This document shows positions 9,133 to 16,700 of a DNA stretch of 64,000 nucleotides, piece by piece. Below the pieces are notes generated by a model. The model worked only from the letters and a program-made list of their open reading frames with translations, made no database searches and was not told the DNA's origin. Numbering within the stretch: the stretch's first letter is position 1; each line of letters starts with the position of its first letter. The translations under genes and the position numbers were made by a program. Origin of the DNA: SAR324 cluster bacterium (lineage in GTDB: Bacteria; SAR324; NAC60-12); contig JANQJU010000031.1 in assembly GCA_028281495.1 (NCBI GenBank), forward strand, positions 124,001 to 188,000. The letters run 5' to 3'.

Positions 9133-9805
9133 TTGCATAAAGGTTCTTATAATATTCTGCTTTTGTTTAGGGCTTGCTGGCAACGGATGGGCAGACCCAC
9201 CTAATAATCCTTATAGCGATACCCGAACCGATGGCTATAACTTTAAGGACGATGCACGCCCCTGGTTTGACGGAAAGGATTATCCTTTTTACTCCGATAT
9301 GTACGATGGCAAGAGTATCAAGCCGCAAGAGGAAGGCACCTACCAAAGTTTCCCTCAAGGGTCGATTCCAGTAAGATTCAATTTATTGAAACCAGGACCG
9401 AATAAAATTGAATCCATTTTTGAGGAATTCATTCCTTTACTAGATCGCGAAATAAGACCTCAAAACCCGATAGAGGCATCAAAAGATTCTATTGATCGAG
9501 GAAGAGTGCTTTACAATACATATTGCGCTACCTGTCACGGACAAGATGGTCTTGCTAAGACTGTGGTCGCTGAGAAAGGCAAACAATATTTGTTTGGTAT
9601 TCCTGCAATCAACCTTCTGATTCAAGTACTTCCTGAGCCGCATTTATATAACAAGATTCGTTACGGCAGTGCATACAATATAGATAGTGTTCATCGACCT
9701 GTTCCAGGAAGTATGCCTGCTTATGGCATGCAAACCTCGATTCAAGATCGTTGGGACATGGTGAATTACATGAAAAGCTCACAGTTTGGTAAGGAGGCAA
9801 ACTAA
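9119..9805 (+). CDS. actE: ACIII monoheme cytochrome c subunit ActE (TTG start)
   Basis: A periplasmic or membrane-anchored cytochrome c of about 228 residues. I chose the TTG at 9119 because AGAGGAGGT lies 6 bp before it and the product then begins directly with a signal sequence (residues 1-25, ending GNGWA). An ATG 66 bp upstream in frame would add a charged extension and lacks such a site. The single heme motif is CATCH with Cys136, Cys139 and His140; a later GSMPAYG may supply the axial Met. ActE carries electrons from the complex towards an oxidase or soluble carriers. The gene overlaps actD by 14 bp and actF begins at the next base after the stop. Confidence 0.93.
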   Translation: MKRANCIKVLIIFCFCLGLAGNGWADPPNNPYSDTRTDGYNFKDDARPWFDGKDYPFYSDMYDGKSIKPQEEGTYQSFPQGSIPVRFNLLKPGPNKIESIFEEFIPLLDREIRPQNPIEASKDSIDRGRVLYNTYCATCHGQDGLAKTVVAEKGKQYLFGIPAINLLIQVLPEPHLYNKIRYGSAYNIDSVHRPVPGSMPAYGMQTSIQDRWDMVNYMKSSQFGKEAN

Positions 9806-11077
9806 ATGAAGGAATTGTTGGATAAATCAGGATTCGACCTTCCGGGTGGTTTGAAAGCAGTTTTTGGAGTTTGCATCGCCTTAGGAATCCTGATGTTTAT
9901 TTATGGTATCGTAGCAGGTGATGAAGAGAGTGTTACACGAACTTGGCAGACGTTATTGATCAACGTAATGTTTTGGGGAGGTTTGGCCCAAGCAGGAGTG
10001 ATTTGGGCTGTGATTTGGCAAATTACTGATGCTAAATGGGGAAGACCTTTCAAGCGAATCGCTGAGGCGTTTGGTGCTTTTCTACCGATCTCCTTTCTTA
10101 TGTTCATCCTTGTCTTCTTTGGCGGGCATATCCTGTATGAATGGACACATAGTCCCTTTCTACACCATGGTGTAGCGGTCAAAGAAGACTGGCTGAATTT
10201 TCATTTTTTTGTATCACGAAATATTTTTTGGCTACTGTTGCTCTATGGCATTTCATATTTCTTTGTGATCACTTCCCTGAAACCTGATTTAGGGTTGGCC
10301 CGTCAGTTATCCGATGGCTGGGGAGGAAAATTCGCAGATGCTTTGCTCAAAGGCTACGGCAAGCATGAAGATGAAGTGGTGCGACTTGAACTACTTTCAA
10401 GACGATTGGCTCCTGCATTGGCGATAGTATATGGAATCGGTGGATCTTTCATCGTTTGGGACTTTATCATGACTCTTGATCAGGAATGGTTTAGTACTTT
10501 GTTCGGAATCTTTGTACTGATCGGCAATATGCAAGCTGCATTAGGAATCATGCTTGCAGCAGCTGTCACCGTCCGCCAGAAGTTGAACTTGGAAGAATAC
10601 ATCACAATCAATCGTCTGCACGATTTAGCTAAATTGATGTTCGCTTTTTCATTGCTGTGGACGTACATGGGGTTTTCACAGTATTTGGTAATTTGGTACG
10701 CCAACCTACCCGAAGAAACCCCTTTTGTGATTATTCGTTCACTAAGCCAACCGTGGCAAACATTATTTCTCGTCGTTCTAGCCTGGTTATTTGTATCAGT
10801 GTTTCTGCTGCTCTTATCCAAAACAGCGTGTCGGCAGCCCTGGTTTACAAGAATTATGGGGATATATGTAGCTGTTGGACAATGGTTAGCCATGTATCTT
10901 TTGATTGCACCTTCATTACAGCATCATGATCATTACCATTTCTATATCTTCCATGAGATCTTGATCACGCTTGCCTTCTTGAGCGCTTTCTTTTTATGTT
11001 TTCTTACCTTTTTGGGTAAGGTTCCTATCCTGCCTATCTCTGACAAACATCTCTGCAAAACTTGGCACGGCCATTAA
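9806..11077 (+). CDS. actF: ACIII membrane subunit ActF (NrfD-like)
   Basis: A 423-residue polytopic membrane protein with about ten helices, the second NrfD-type subunit of ACIII. It pairs with ActC to form the membrane core and has been proposed to contribute to proton transfer. The sequence includes an amphipathic loop with HHGVAVKEDW and a conserved-looking helix FIVWDFIMTLDQEWFSTLF. It starts immediately after the actE stop, with AAGGAGG just before. No cytochrome oxidase genes follow, unlike in many genomes where a caa3-type oxidase is encoded next. A strong hairpin ends the operon. Confidence 0.94.
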   Translation: MKELLDKSGFDLPGGLKAVFGVCIALGILMFIYGIVAGDEESVTRTWQTLLINVMFWGGLAQAGVIWAVIWQITDAKWGRPFKRIAEAFGAFLPISFLMFILVFFGGHILYEWTHSPFLHHGVAVKEDWLNFHFFVSRNIFWLLLLYGISYFFVITSLKPDLGLARQLSDGWGGKFADALLKGYGKHEDEVVRLELLSRRLAPALAIVYGIGGSFIVWDFIMTLDQEWFSTLFGIFVLIGNMQAALGIMLAAAVTVRQKLNLEEYITINRLHDLAKLMFAFSLLWTYMGFSQYLVIWYANLPEETPFVIIRSLSQPWQTLFLVVLAWLFVSVFLLLLSKTACRQPWFTRIMGIYVAVGQWLAMYLLIAPSLQHHDHYHFYIFHEILITLAFLSAFFLCFLTFLGKVPILPISDKHLCKTWHGH

Positions 11078-11099
11078 AAATGGTTTCGTGATTTTTTGA

Positions 11100-11128
11100 G
11101 AAATTAGGCCATTGACAGGCCTAATTTC
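11100..11128 (+). terminator. Hairpin terminator of the act operon
   Basis: GAAATTAGGCC and GGCCTAATTTC form a perfect 11-bp stem with a 7-nt loop, 22 bp after the actF stop and followed by TTTC. The adenine-rich 5' arm and T-rich 3' arm fit an intrinsic terminator. The run of T is short. Confidence 0.7.
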
Positions 11129-11394
11129 TTTCAGTATTAATTAGTACCAATTCAGTCCTATTTCGGATTGATCTAAAAGATGGCATGTCAACATATACCT
11201 ACTAAGCAAGGCATTAAAATACACATTGGTCTCTAGCAAAGCACACCAATAGACGAGGAGTCCCTCATAACTAGAGAGTTGACATTTATCTGATTTCAAG
11301 ACCATACACTGATTGTTGTGGCTTTGGCAAAGTTGCACCTGTATTTTGTCGAAGGGTATATACCTTATCAATCAACCCCACTAGGAGAAGTTCT
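11129..11394. other. Leader region of sodN
   Basis: About 270 bp between the act terminator and sodN. A TTGACA hexamer occurs at 11279, but I found no good -10 element at standard spacing. A CCCCACTAGGAGAAG stretch just before the ATG supplies the ribosome site. No other gene seen. Confidence 0.4.
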
Positions 11395-11910
11395 ATGCGT
11401 TTAATGACTGGCTTCCACACTCTGTTGAACATGGTTGACCGTGTTGCTCCTTTTACTACTGCTCAGGCTCACTGCGATGTGCCTTGCGGCATCTACGATC
11501 CATCTCGTGCACAAATTGCGGCTTTGACAGTGATTCGCATGGTCGATTTGATGGAAAAATTAGAAAGTGAAACTTCTGAAAAAGGGCTGGCTTATCAAAA
11601 CACGTTGGCCCGTCAGATCTCAGAAAAAGAAGATCATGCTAAAATTTGTAAAGACGAAGTGGTGATTATTTGGGGCGACTACTTCAAACAGCCACAGATT
11701 GAAGCGCATCCTGGAGTACACGCTCTGGTTCATGAAATTTTAATGTTGGGATCTAAGGTAAAACAGACAGTGAATCGCGACACTGCTGTTCAACTATTGG
11801 ACAAAGTGAATGAGTTTGCAGATATCTTCTGGCAAACTAAAGGCGTGAAAACCAAACGTGTCGTAAGTCATTATGCTCCCAATATGGAAGTTGTGACCCC
11901 TGACCTCTAA
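11395..11910 (+). CDS. sodN: Nickel superoxide dismutase precursor
   Basis: The 171-residue product has the NiSOD hook motif HCDVPCGIYDP at residues 26-36. After removal of a 25-residue leader the mature protein would begin His-Cys-Asp-Val-Pro-Cys, so His1, Cys2 and Cys6 can bind nickel as in known NiSODs. The rest is the predicted four-helix bundle. The enzyme disproportionates superoxide and needs proteolytic maturation; the processing protease gene sodX follows after 6 bp. An AGGAGAAG site precedes the ATG. The leader is not a classic signal peptide (few consecutive hydrophobic residues), so a cytoplasmic location is likely. Confidence 0.97.
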   Translation: MRLMTGFHTLLNMVDRVAPFTTAQAHCDVPCGIYDPSRAQIAALTVIRMVDLMEKLESETSEKGLAYQNTLARQISEKEDHAKICKDEVVIIWGDYFKQPQIEAHPGVHALVHEILMLGSKVKQTVNRDTAVQLLDKVNEFADIFWQTKGVKTKRVVSHYAPNMEVVTPDL

Positions 11911-11916
11911 AATTAT

Positions 11917-12204
11917 ATGCTCCAGGTCATCAAAATCCAGGGCCGGAGCATGCTTCCCGACTATCGACCTGGTGATTTCGTATTTATTGGAAAGCTAGGC
12001 CGGTTCTTTCCTCTCCGTGTGGGGGATGATGTAGTCTTCCATCATTCCCAATACGGTATCCTCATCAAACGCCTTCTCGAAATTCGTGGCCAGCACATCC
12101 GATGCACTGGACTATCTTCTGAAACGGTTAGTTCGGTACAAATAGGTTGGATTCCTATTACTGATGTTATCGGAAGAGTAGTTTGGAATATATCTCGATC
12201 TTGA
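11917..12204 (+). CDS. sodX: NiSOD maturation protease (signal-peptidase-like, S26 family)
   Basis: A 95-residue protein of the S26 signal peptidase fold without the membrane anchor. It has the catalytic serine motif GRSMLPDYRPGD with Ser11 and the general-base lysine in ILIKRLLE (Lys51). Small S26 proteins encoded next to sodN are the known maturation proteases that expose the N-terminal His of NiSOD. The gene is 6 bp downstream of sodN, so the two are almost certainly co-transcribed. The assignment as SodX and not a LexA-like or mitochondrial-type peptidase rests on this pairing. Confidence 0.93.
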   Translation: MLQVIKIQGRSMLPDYRPGDFVFIGKLGRFFPLRVGDDVVFHHSQYGILIKRLLEIRGQHIRCTGLSSETVSSVQIGWIPITDVIGRVVWNISRS

Positions 12205-12387
12205 ATGCTTTTTATCCCCTTGAGAAAGGTTGTTCTGACAACTTATTTTTCACGTTAATTTCGCTGTAAAATCGGAGTGTAAACGAAGTCAGCATTGTAT
12301 CAGAAATGGGATCAACAGTTTGATTTTGATCATCTAAAAATGTCTAGACGAAACAAATAGAAAGAGGTAACCTGCCGATAATTTCTA

Positions 12388-12418
12388 GTGCTGAGAGGGT
12401 GAAACTTCTCTAAAGCAC
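12388..12418 (+). other. Stem-loop in the leader of the pseudo-receiver gene
   Basis: GTGCT-GAGAGG can pair with CTTCTC-(TAA)-AGCAC around a 6-nt loop, giving 11 pairs with one G-U and a 3-nt bulge. It lies 65 bp upstream of the next start codon. No T run follows, so it may be a leader structure and not a terminator. Significance is unproven. Confidence 0.3.
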
Positions 12419-12482
12419 AAACAATTCAGAAGGTTATATCTACACTAAGAGCTTGTTGAACACATCAAAAAGAAGAGTTCCA

Positions 12483-13370
12483 ATGAATTTGTTAATTGCT
12501 GACGATAACCTAGAAATTTTAAAACAGCTGAGAGAGTTTTTTGAAGGGCTTAATCATACTGTTGTGGAAGCTCATGATGGAGATGAAGCATTGGAGATTC
12601 TGAAGCAGCAAGTGATTGATGGAGTATTCAGCGCGTTAACAATGCCTAAAGTGGGTGGTATTGAATTGCTGAAAGAACTTAAATCAATGAACTCAACGAT
12701 TCCATTTGTGCTCATCTCACGTCATGGCGATGCTGACAATATTCTTACCTCACTGAATTTAGGAGCCTGTGATTTTTTAACCAAACCTTTAACCATTCCT
12801 GACCTTCATCGAAGCCTCAATAAGGTTATTAGTTTGCGTGAGGATTCTCAATTTAGCATCTATTGTTTGGAACGTTCTGTACTGGAATCACGAGCCTTAG
12901 AAATCGGAAATGATTTCGAATATATCAACCGCATCGTTGCATTCATGACGCGAAATTTACCCTCTTATGGGATCTTAGATGAAGAAGATCGTTTCACAAT
13001 GAATATTATCTTGGGAGAGGCTTTAGAAAACGCGATTTTTCACGGCAATCTACAAATTTCTTCTGATCTAAAAAAGGAACGATTTGAGTTATTCCGAGAA
13101 GAAGGAGAAAAGAGAAGAGATATTGAACCTTATAAGGATCGGCGGGTTTATATCTCGTATGAAATTAGCAGAAATTCTGTAAAATATATGTTTCGAGACG
13201 AAGGGAAAGGATTTGATCATTCTAAAATTCCAGACCCTAAAGATCCTGAAAACTTATTCAAGGTAAGTGGCCGAGGTATCTTATTAATTATGAACTTTAT
13301 GGATGAAGTCTTCTGGAATGATCGTGGCAATGAGATCACAATGGTGCGGTACCGAAAACGCAAACAATAG
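12483..13370 (+). CDS. Pseudo-receiver domain fused to a HATPase (anti-sigma-factor-kinase-like) domain
   Basis: About 295 residues in two parts. Residues 1-115 are a CheY-like receiver: Asp7-Asp8 are present and Lys101 is present in FLTKPL, but the phosphoacceptor position is Ala51 in VFSALTMP, so ordinary phosphorylation looks impossible. Residues about 140-295 are an RsbW-type GHKL ATPase: the N-box is in GEALENAIFHGN, the G1 box DEGKGFD, and a G2-like GRGILLI. This class of kinase usually acts on anti-sigma antagonists. I preferred ATG 12483 (MNLLIADDN) over an ATG 30 bp upstream because the receiver starts there. bamD begins inside its 3' end. Target partner not visible. Confidence 0.8.
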   Translation: MNLLIADDNLEILKQLREFFEGLNHTVVEAHDGDEALEILKQQVIDGVFSALTMPKVGGIELLKELKSMNSTIPFVLISRHGDADNILTSLNLGACDFLTKPLTIPDLHRSLNKVISLREDSQFSIYCLERSVLESRALEIGNDFEYINRIVAFMTRNLPSYGILDEEDRFTMNIILGEALENAIFHGNLQISSDLKKERFELFREEGEKRRDIEPYKDRRVYISYEISRNSVKYMFRDEGKGFDHSKIPDPKDPENLFKVSGRGILLIMNFMDEVFWNDRGNEITMVRYRKRKQ

Positions 13371-14124
13371 CAATTTTACCCGCTGTCGTTTTCGAGCGAG
13401 TCAATTCTTTCAAGGGTATTTAGTATTCCTGCTATTGCTAGCGGGTTGTACTGGAACTGAAGAAACCCGAGTCCCCGCGAGAGAACTTTACTACAAAGCA
13501 ACTGTAGCGTTAGAAGATGAGCTATTTAACGAAGCGACAGAAAGGCTGACACAAATCATTGGGCAAAGCCCAGGCACTCGATTGGCAACCGTAGCTTACC
13601 TCAAATTAGGGGACTTGTACTTTCAGCAAAACAAGTGGGAAGAAGCGGAAACCAACTATCGTTTGTTTTTGGCTTTGAACCCAAACAGTCACCTCACTCC
13701 TTATGTTTTGAACCGTCTCATTGCTCTGAACTACAAAAGAAATGTAACCGGGTTGTTGTTCACGAGCCGAGATTTTGATCGTGATATGGAGCCTAATCGC
13801 AAAATCATCCAAGAATATCAACGGTTTTTCTTTTTATATCCGAACAATGCTTACTTGACGGATGTTAAAGAGTTCTTGATAAAAGCCCGTTCGGATCTAG
13901 CCGAATATGAGTTCTTGGTTGCTAATTTTTATTTTGAGCAACAGGCATTCAATTCAGCAATTTTGCGTTATCTGCATTTGCTGAAGCACTATCCCGAATA
14001 TCCCAAAACCCAAGAGGTTGGTATTAAACTCATTGAAGCGTATGAGGCCAATCGGCAACCTCATTTAGCCGCAGAAATGCGCAAAGCACTGGAAGTGAGA
14101 TTTAATCAGAAAAACCTCAATTGA
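13303..14124 (+). CDS. bamD: Outer membrane assembly lipoprotein BamD (YfiO family)
   Basis: Component of the BAM machine that inserts beta-barrel proteins into the outer membrane. The body (about residues 55-270) is a series of TPR-like helices with the BamD signatures LKLGDLYFQQNKWEEAETNY, the SRDFDRD segment, and the LAEYEFLVANFYFEQQAF helix, all aligning by eye with E. coli BamD. A lipobox LLLLAGC lies at the end of a hydrophobic stretch. The true start is unclear: ATGs at 13303, 13318 and 13330 all lie inside the previous gene, giving a long polar N-terminus before the signal. The overlap of up to 68 bp suggests translational coupling. A CpoB-like lipoprotein gene follows after 10 bp. 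Confidence 0.88.
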   Translation: MKSSGMIVAMRSQWCGTENANNSNFTRCRFRASQFFQGYLVFLLLLAGCTGTEETRVPARELYYKATVALEDELFNEATERLTQIIGQSPGTRLATVAYLKLGDLYFQQNKWEEAETNYRLFLALNPNSHLTPYVLNRLIALNYKRNVTGLLFTSRDFDRDMEPNRKIIQEYQRFFFLYPNNAYLTDVKEFLIKARSDLAEYEFLVANFYFEQQAFNSAILRYLHLLKHYPEYPKTQEVGIKLIEAYEANRQPHLAAEMRKALEVRFNQKNLN

Positions 14125-14134
14125 AGAGGTTGGC

Positions 14135-15352
14135 ATGAATCCAAAAATAGCCCTGTTAGTCTCCCTATTATTCATTCTGAATGGCTGCTCTGTCCTAGAT
14201 CGTTTCCAGAATAAAGTCGATCAAAAGTATGAGAAGAGCGCCGCCAAACCTACCCCGCCTGCTGCAAAGCCTGCCCCAGCGGTCCAAAAGGTCACGCCTC
14301 AATATGTCTCACTAGAAGAATACGAACAGCTCAAGCAAGCCTATCAAGCTCAACAGAATCAAATTCAGAAGTTGCGTGAAGAACAAATTAAGGATCGAGC
14401 AACTATCAGTCAATTGGAGCGTAAGCTGATTACCAATTTTGAACTGCTTGAGCAGTCTGTCGCAGATTCTTTGAAGGGATCCGAACAGAAACTGGGCCAA
14501 GTTTCGTCGCAGCTGAAAACCTTGAAAGCGCAAACCGCCCGACAAGCGAAATCGACAACTGCCTCTCAAGCGGTTTCAACGGACAAGTCTCCAGCCACTG
14601 CTTCGCGTGTGCCTAAAAAGAAAGCCATCAATGGTGTTGCCCCGGCAGAACCCACAGGAAACAAGCCTTTGATTGAAACCCTTTCTCTATTCTCTAAAAC
14701 GTCTCCCCAAGCTCCTACAAAATCGACTCCACCTTCTGTAGAAAAGGCTCCACAGTCCCCCAAAAGAACGCCGGTAGCTCCTCCTAAACCGATTCCAATT
14801 CCAGCAAATATGGTGGATGAAACCAAACCCACATCTCAGAAACAATCCGTTGTCTCAGAGACACAACCAATGGCCGCGGCTGCAGCACCCTCAGACGAAC
14901 CGTATAAAGACCCTGATTTGAATGAACCATCGGATCCCTATATTTTGGAATCGCATCCACCTGTAAAAAAGTTGTATGATCAGGGAATGAAAGCCATGAT
15001 CAATCGGGAGCACAAAAATGCCATTCAAACCTTCGCAGACATGCTCAAACAGTATCCGAATGACGAATATAGCGATAACGCTCTTTTTTGGATGGGGCAT
15101 TTAAATTTTTCATTAAACCGCCTTGATCAAGCAGAAGACAATTTCCGTCAAGTGTTGCGTCAATATGAGCATCGCCCCACTTCTCAGGGATATAAAACGC
15201 CTGATGCGATTTATATGTTGGGGAAAATTTTCGAATCACGCAAAGAGGCGGAGAAGGCCGAGTATTATTATCAAGCAGTGATCCAGCGTTTTCCAGGTTC
15301 CACTGCTGCGAATAACGCACAAGACGATTTGAAAGTACTGAATCGACTATGA
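14135..15352 (+). CDS. CpoB/YbgF-like lipoprotein with coiled coil and C-terminal TPR domain
   Basis: A 405-residue envelope protein. A signal with lipobox LFILNGC (Cys17) is followed by a coiled coil (about 50-130), a long Pro/Ala/Lys/Ser-rich linker (about 130-270) and three TPR-type repeats (about 280-405). The pattern of an N-terminal coiled coil and C-terminal TPRs is that of CpoB (YbgF), which links cell-wall synthesis to Tol-Pal. The linker is far longer than in E. coli CpoB, and no tol-pal genes lie nearby, so I leave the symbol blank. It starts 10 bp after bamD with a GAAGAGG ribosome site and overlaps the next gene by 4 bp (ATGA). Confidence 0.75.
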   Translation: MNPKIALLVSLLFILNGCSVLDRFQNKVDQKYEKSAAKPTPPAAKPAPAVQKVTPQYVSLEEYEQLKQAYQAQQNQIQKLREEQIKDRATISQLERKLITNFELLEQSVADSLKGSEQKLGQVSSQLKTLKAQTARQAKSTTASQAVSTDKSPATASRVPKKKAINGVAPAEPTGNKPLIETLSLFSKTSPQAPTKSTPPSVEKAPQSPKRTPVAPPKPIPIPANMVDETKPTSQKQSVVSETQPMAAAAAPSDEPYKDPDLNEPSDPYILESHPPVKKLYDQGMKAMINREHKNAIQTFADMLKQYPNDEYSDNALFWMGHLNFSLNRLDQAEDNFRQVLRQYEHRPTSQGYKTPDAIYMLGKIFESRKEAEKAEYYYQAVIQRFPGSTAANNAQDDLKVLNRL

Positions 15353-15906
15353 GCAAACCTCAAAAAAACTCCCGCTATCAAGTCGCCGCTCTGACTCAAA
15401 ACGACTTAGCAGTTCCGTGGTTTTGTAAGGCACCCAGAGAGTATAAACCGAAGCTCGCCTTGCTCCAAAAAGGAATGGGGGCTCAATACGCTTTGTTTTC
15501 CAATTGGGTCGCCAAGATATTGACAAACGTGGATGAGGATAGACAAATCCAGCGAATTATGCCTAAAAATGAGCGCGTTATGGCCTACTACATTCGCATC
15601 AAGATTGCTGAAAAGATCAGCAACTATGTATTGATTTTAGGAGCAGATGTCAGCACCAAGCATAAAAGCATGGCATATGGAGTTGGAAAAGATGCTTACG
15701 ATTATCAAAATTGTTATTATATCATTGGGTCACAGGAATTCTTGAACGAAGAAAAATTTGGAAAACCTTTGGGAGAGCGGCAAGTTCGTGAACGATTCTT
15801 TCACGAATATGGACCCAATCGCACCGAAACGAATGAACTGGTACTACGGCTTATGAAAATCGTGATGGCGAAAGAAGGCATTCATTACGATGAACCCAAG
15901 CAGTGA
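15349..15906 (+). CDS. Uncharacterised 185-residue cytoplasmic protein
   Basis: No family recognised. The protein has no signal or membrane segment, and is rich in Lys, Tyr and Asn. A central stretch has alternating hydrophobic residues (YYIRIKIAEKISNYVLILGA) that could form a beta-alpha unit. It overlaps the previous lipoprotein gene by 4 bp and the cheY-like gene follows after 9 bp, so it belongs to the same operon. The context suggests a link to envelope biogenesis or to the receiver protein, but this is inference. Confidence 0.6.
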   Translation: MSKPQKNSRYQVAALTQNDLAVPWFCKAPREYKPKLALLQKGMGAQYALFSNWVAKILTNVDEDRQIQRIMPKNERVMAYYIRIKIAEKISNYVLILGADVSTKHKSMAYGVGKDAYDYQNCYYIIGSQEFLNEEKFGKPLGERQVRERFFHEYGPNRTETNELVLRLMKIVMAKEGIHYDEPKQ

Positions 15907-15915
15907 AAGGACATT

Positions 15916-16305
15916 GTGGCAAATAAAGACATTAGTATCTTGGTTGTGGATGATATTGAAAATATGCGCAAATTGATCGCAAGTATGCTGTTCAAACTCA
16001 AATTTACCAAAATCATGATGGCAGAAAATGGCCGAGATGCTTGGAATAAAATGCAAAACAACGAATTCGATTTGGTGATTGCGGATTGGAATATGCCCAG
16101 CATGAGTGGGTTGGATCTCTTGAAAGCCATTCGAAGCGATCCCAAACATGCAACTTTGCCAGTCTTGATGGTCACCGCTGAAGCCGTAAAAGAAAACATC
16201 GTTGCTGCAGCTAAACATAAGGTGAACGGATATATCGTAAAGCCATTCAGCCCTGCGACACTCGAAGCCAAAATCAATGACATCTTGGCAAAAATTGGCA
16301 AATGA
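15916..16305 (+). CDS. CheY-type single-domain response regulator (GTG start)
   Basis: A 129-residue stand-alone receiver with the full active site in E. coli CheY numbering: Asp12-Asp13, phosphoacceptor Asp57 in VIADWNMPS, Thr87 and Lys109 in VKPF. The sequence following Asp57, WNMPSMSGLDLL, is close to genuine CheY. The GTG start follows GAAAGGA. It could serve motility or act as a phosphate shuttle; no chemotaxis genes are present in the window. Its last codons overlap the start of the CULT-domain gene by 4 bp, which implies coupled translation. Confidence 0.92.
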   Translation: MANKDISILVVDDIENMRKLIASMLFKLKFTKIMMAENGRDAWNKMQNNEFDLVIADWNMPSMSGLDLLKAIRSDPKHATLPVLMVTAEAVKENIVAAAKHKVNGYIVKPFSPATLEAKINDILAKIGK

Positions 16306-16685
16306 TCATGTGGTTTATCAAACCCGAACGAAATTCTCGCCTACGACTTGATCTTCCCTCCCAAAAAGATCGGCTGATCTGCAAAATATGCAAAACGTGG
16401 ATCAGCGAGTTTAGCTACCTCTGCGTCATCGATTCAGATTCGCCTTACCACACCTTTGAAAATTTAAATGGACATCGATTTGATATCATGACCTTGTCTT
16501 TGTGCAAATCGGTCATTGATGTCTCCCCCCCATCTTTTGAGCATACCTGGTTCTCAGGATATGCTTGGGTGATTCTATGCTGTGAAAAATGCCATGAACA
16601 CCTTGGCTGGCGTTTTGAAAGCTCCGAGAAAAAACCTCCGAAATTTTTCGGCTTGATTCAAGAAAAGCTCGAAGTTTCCTCCTGA
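16302..16685 (+). CDS. Single-domain bacterial cereblon homologue (CULT domain, zinc-binding)
   Basis: The 127-residue protein matches the CULT domain of cereblon, the thalidomide-binding region. It has two zinc-binding CxxC pairs (Cys27/Cys30 and Cys94/Cys97) and three aromatic-cage tryptophans: Trp83 in HTWFSGYAW, Trp89, and Trp103 in HLGWRF. Human cereblon has a nearly identical string around its cage (HSWFPGYAW). A similar 124-residue protein is known from Magnetospirillum gryphiswaldense, and the residue spacing recalled from it fits here within one residue. Such domains bind cyclic imides, uracil-like and related ligands; the natural bacterial role is unknown. It overlaps the cheY-like gene by 4 bp and converges on kefB with 15 bp between. 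Confidence 0.9.
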   Translation: MIMWFIKPERNSRLRLDLPSQKDRLICKICKTWISEFSYLCVIDSDSPYHTFENLNGHRFDIMTLSLCKSVIDVSPPSFEHTWFSGYAWVILCCEKCHEHLGWRFESSEKKPPKFFGLIQEKLEVSS

Positions 16686-16700
16686 ACAAATCCGTATTTC

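Noticed and set aside
11279..11310. TTGACA as a -35 element for sodN
   Set aside because: The best TAnnnT-like hexamer is about 20 bp away, outside normal spacing.
13303..13370. bamD start as a sequencing frameshift with the preceding gene
   Set aside because: Both frames are intact to their own stops and the overlap resembles normal coupling; the start is only uncertain, not broken.
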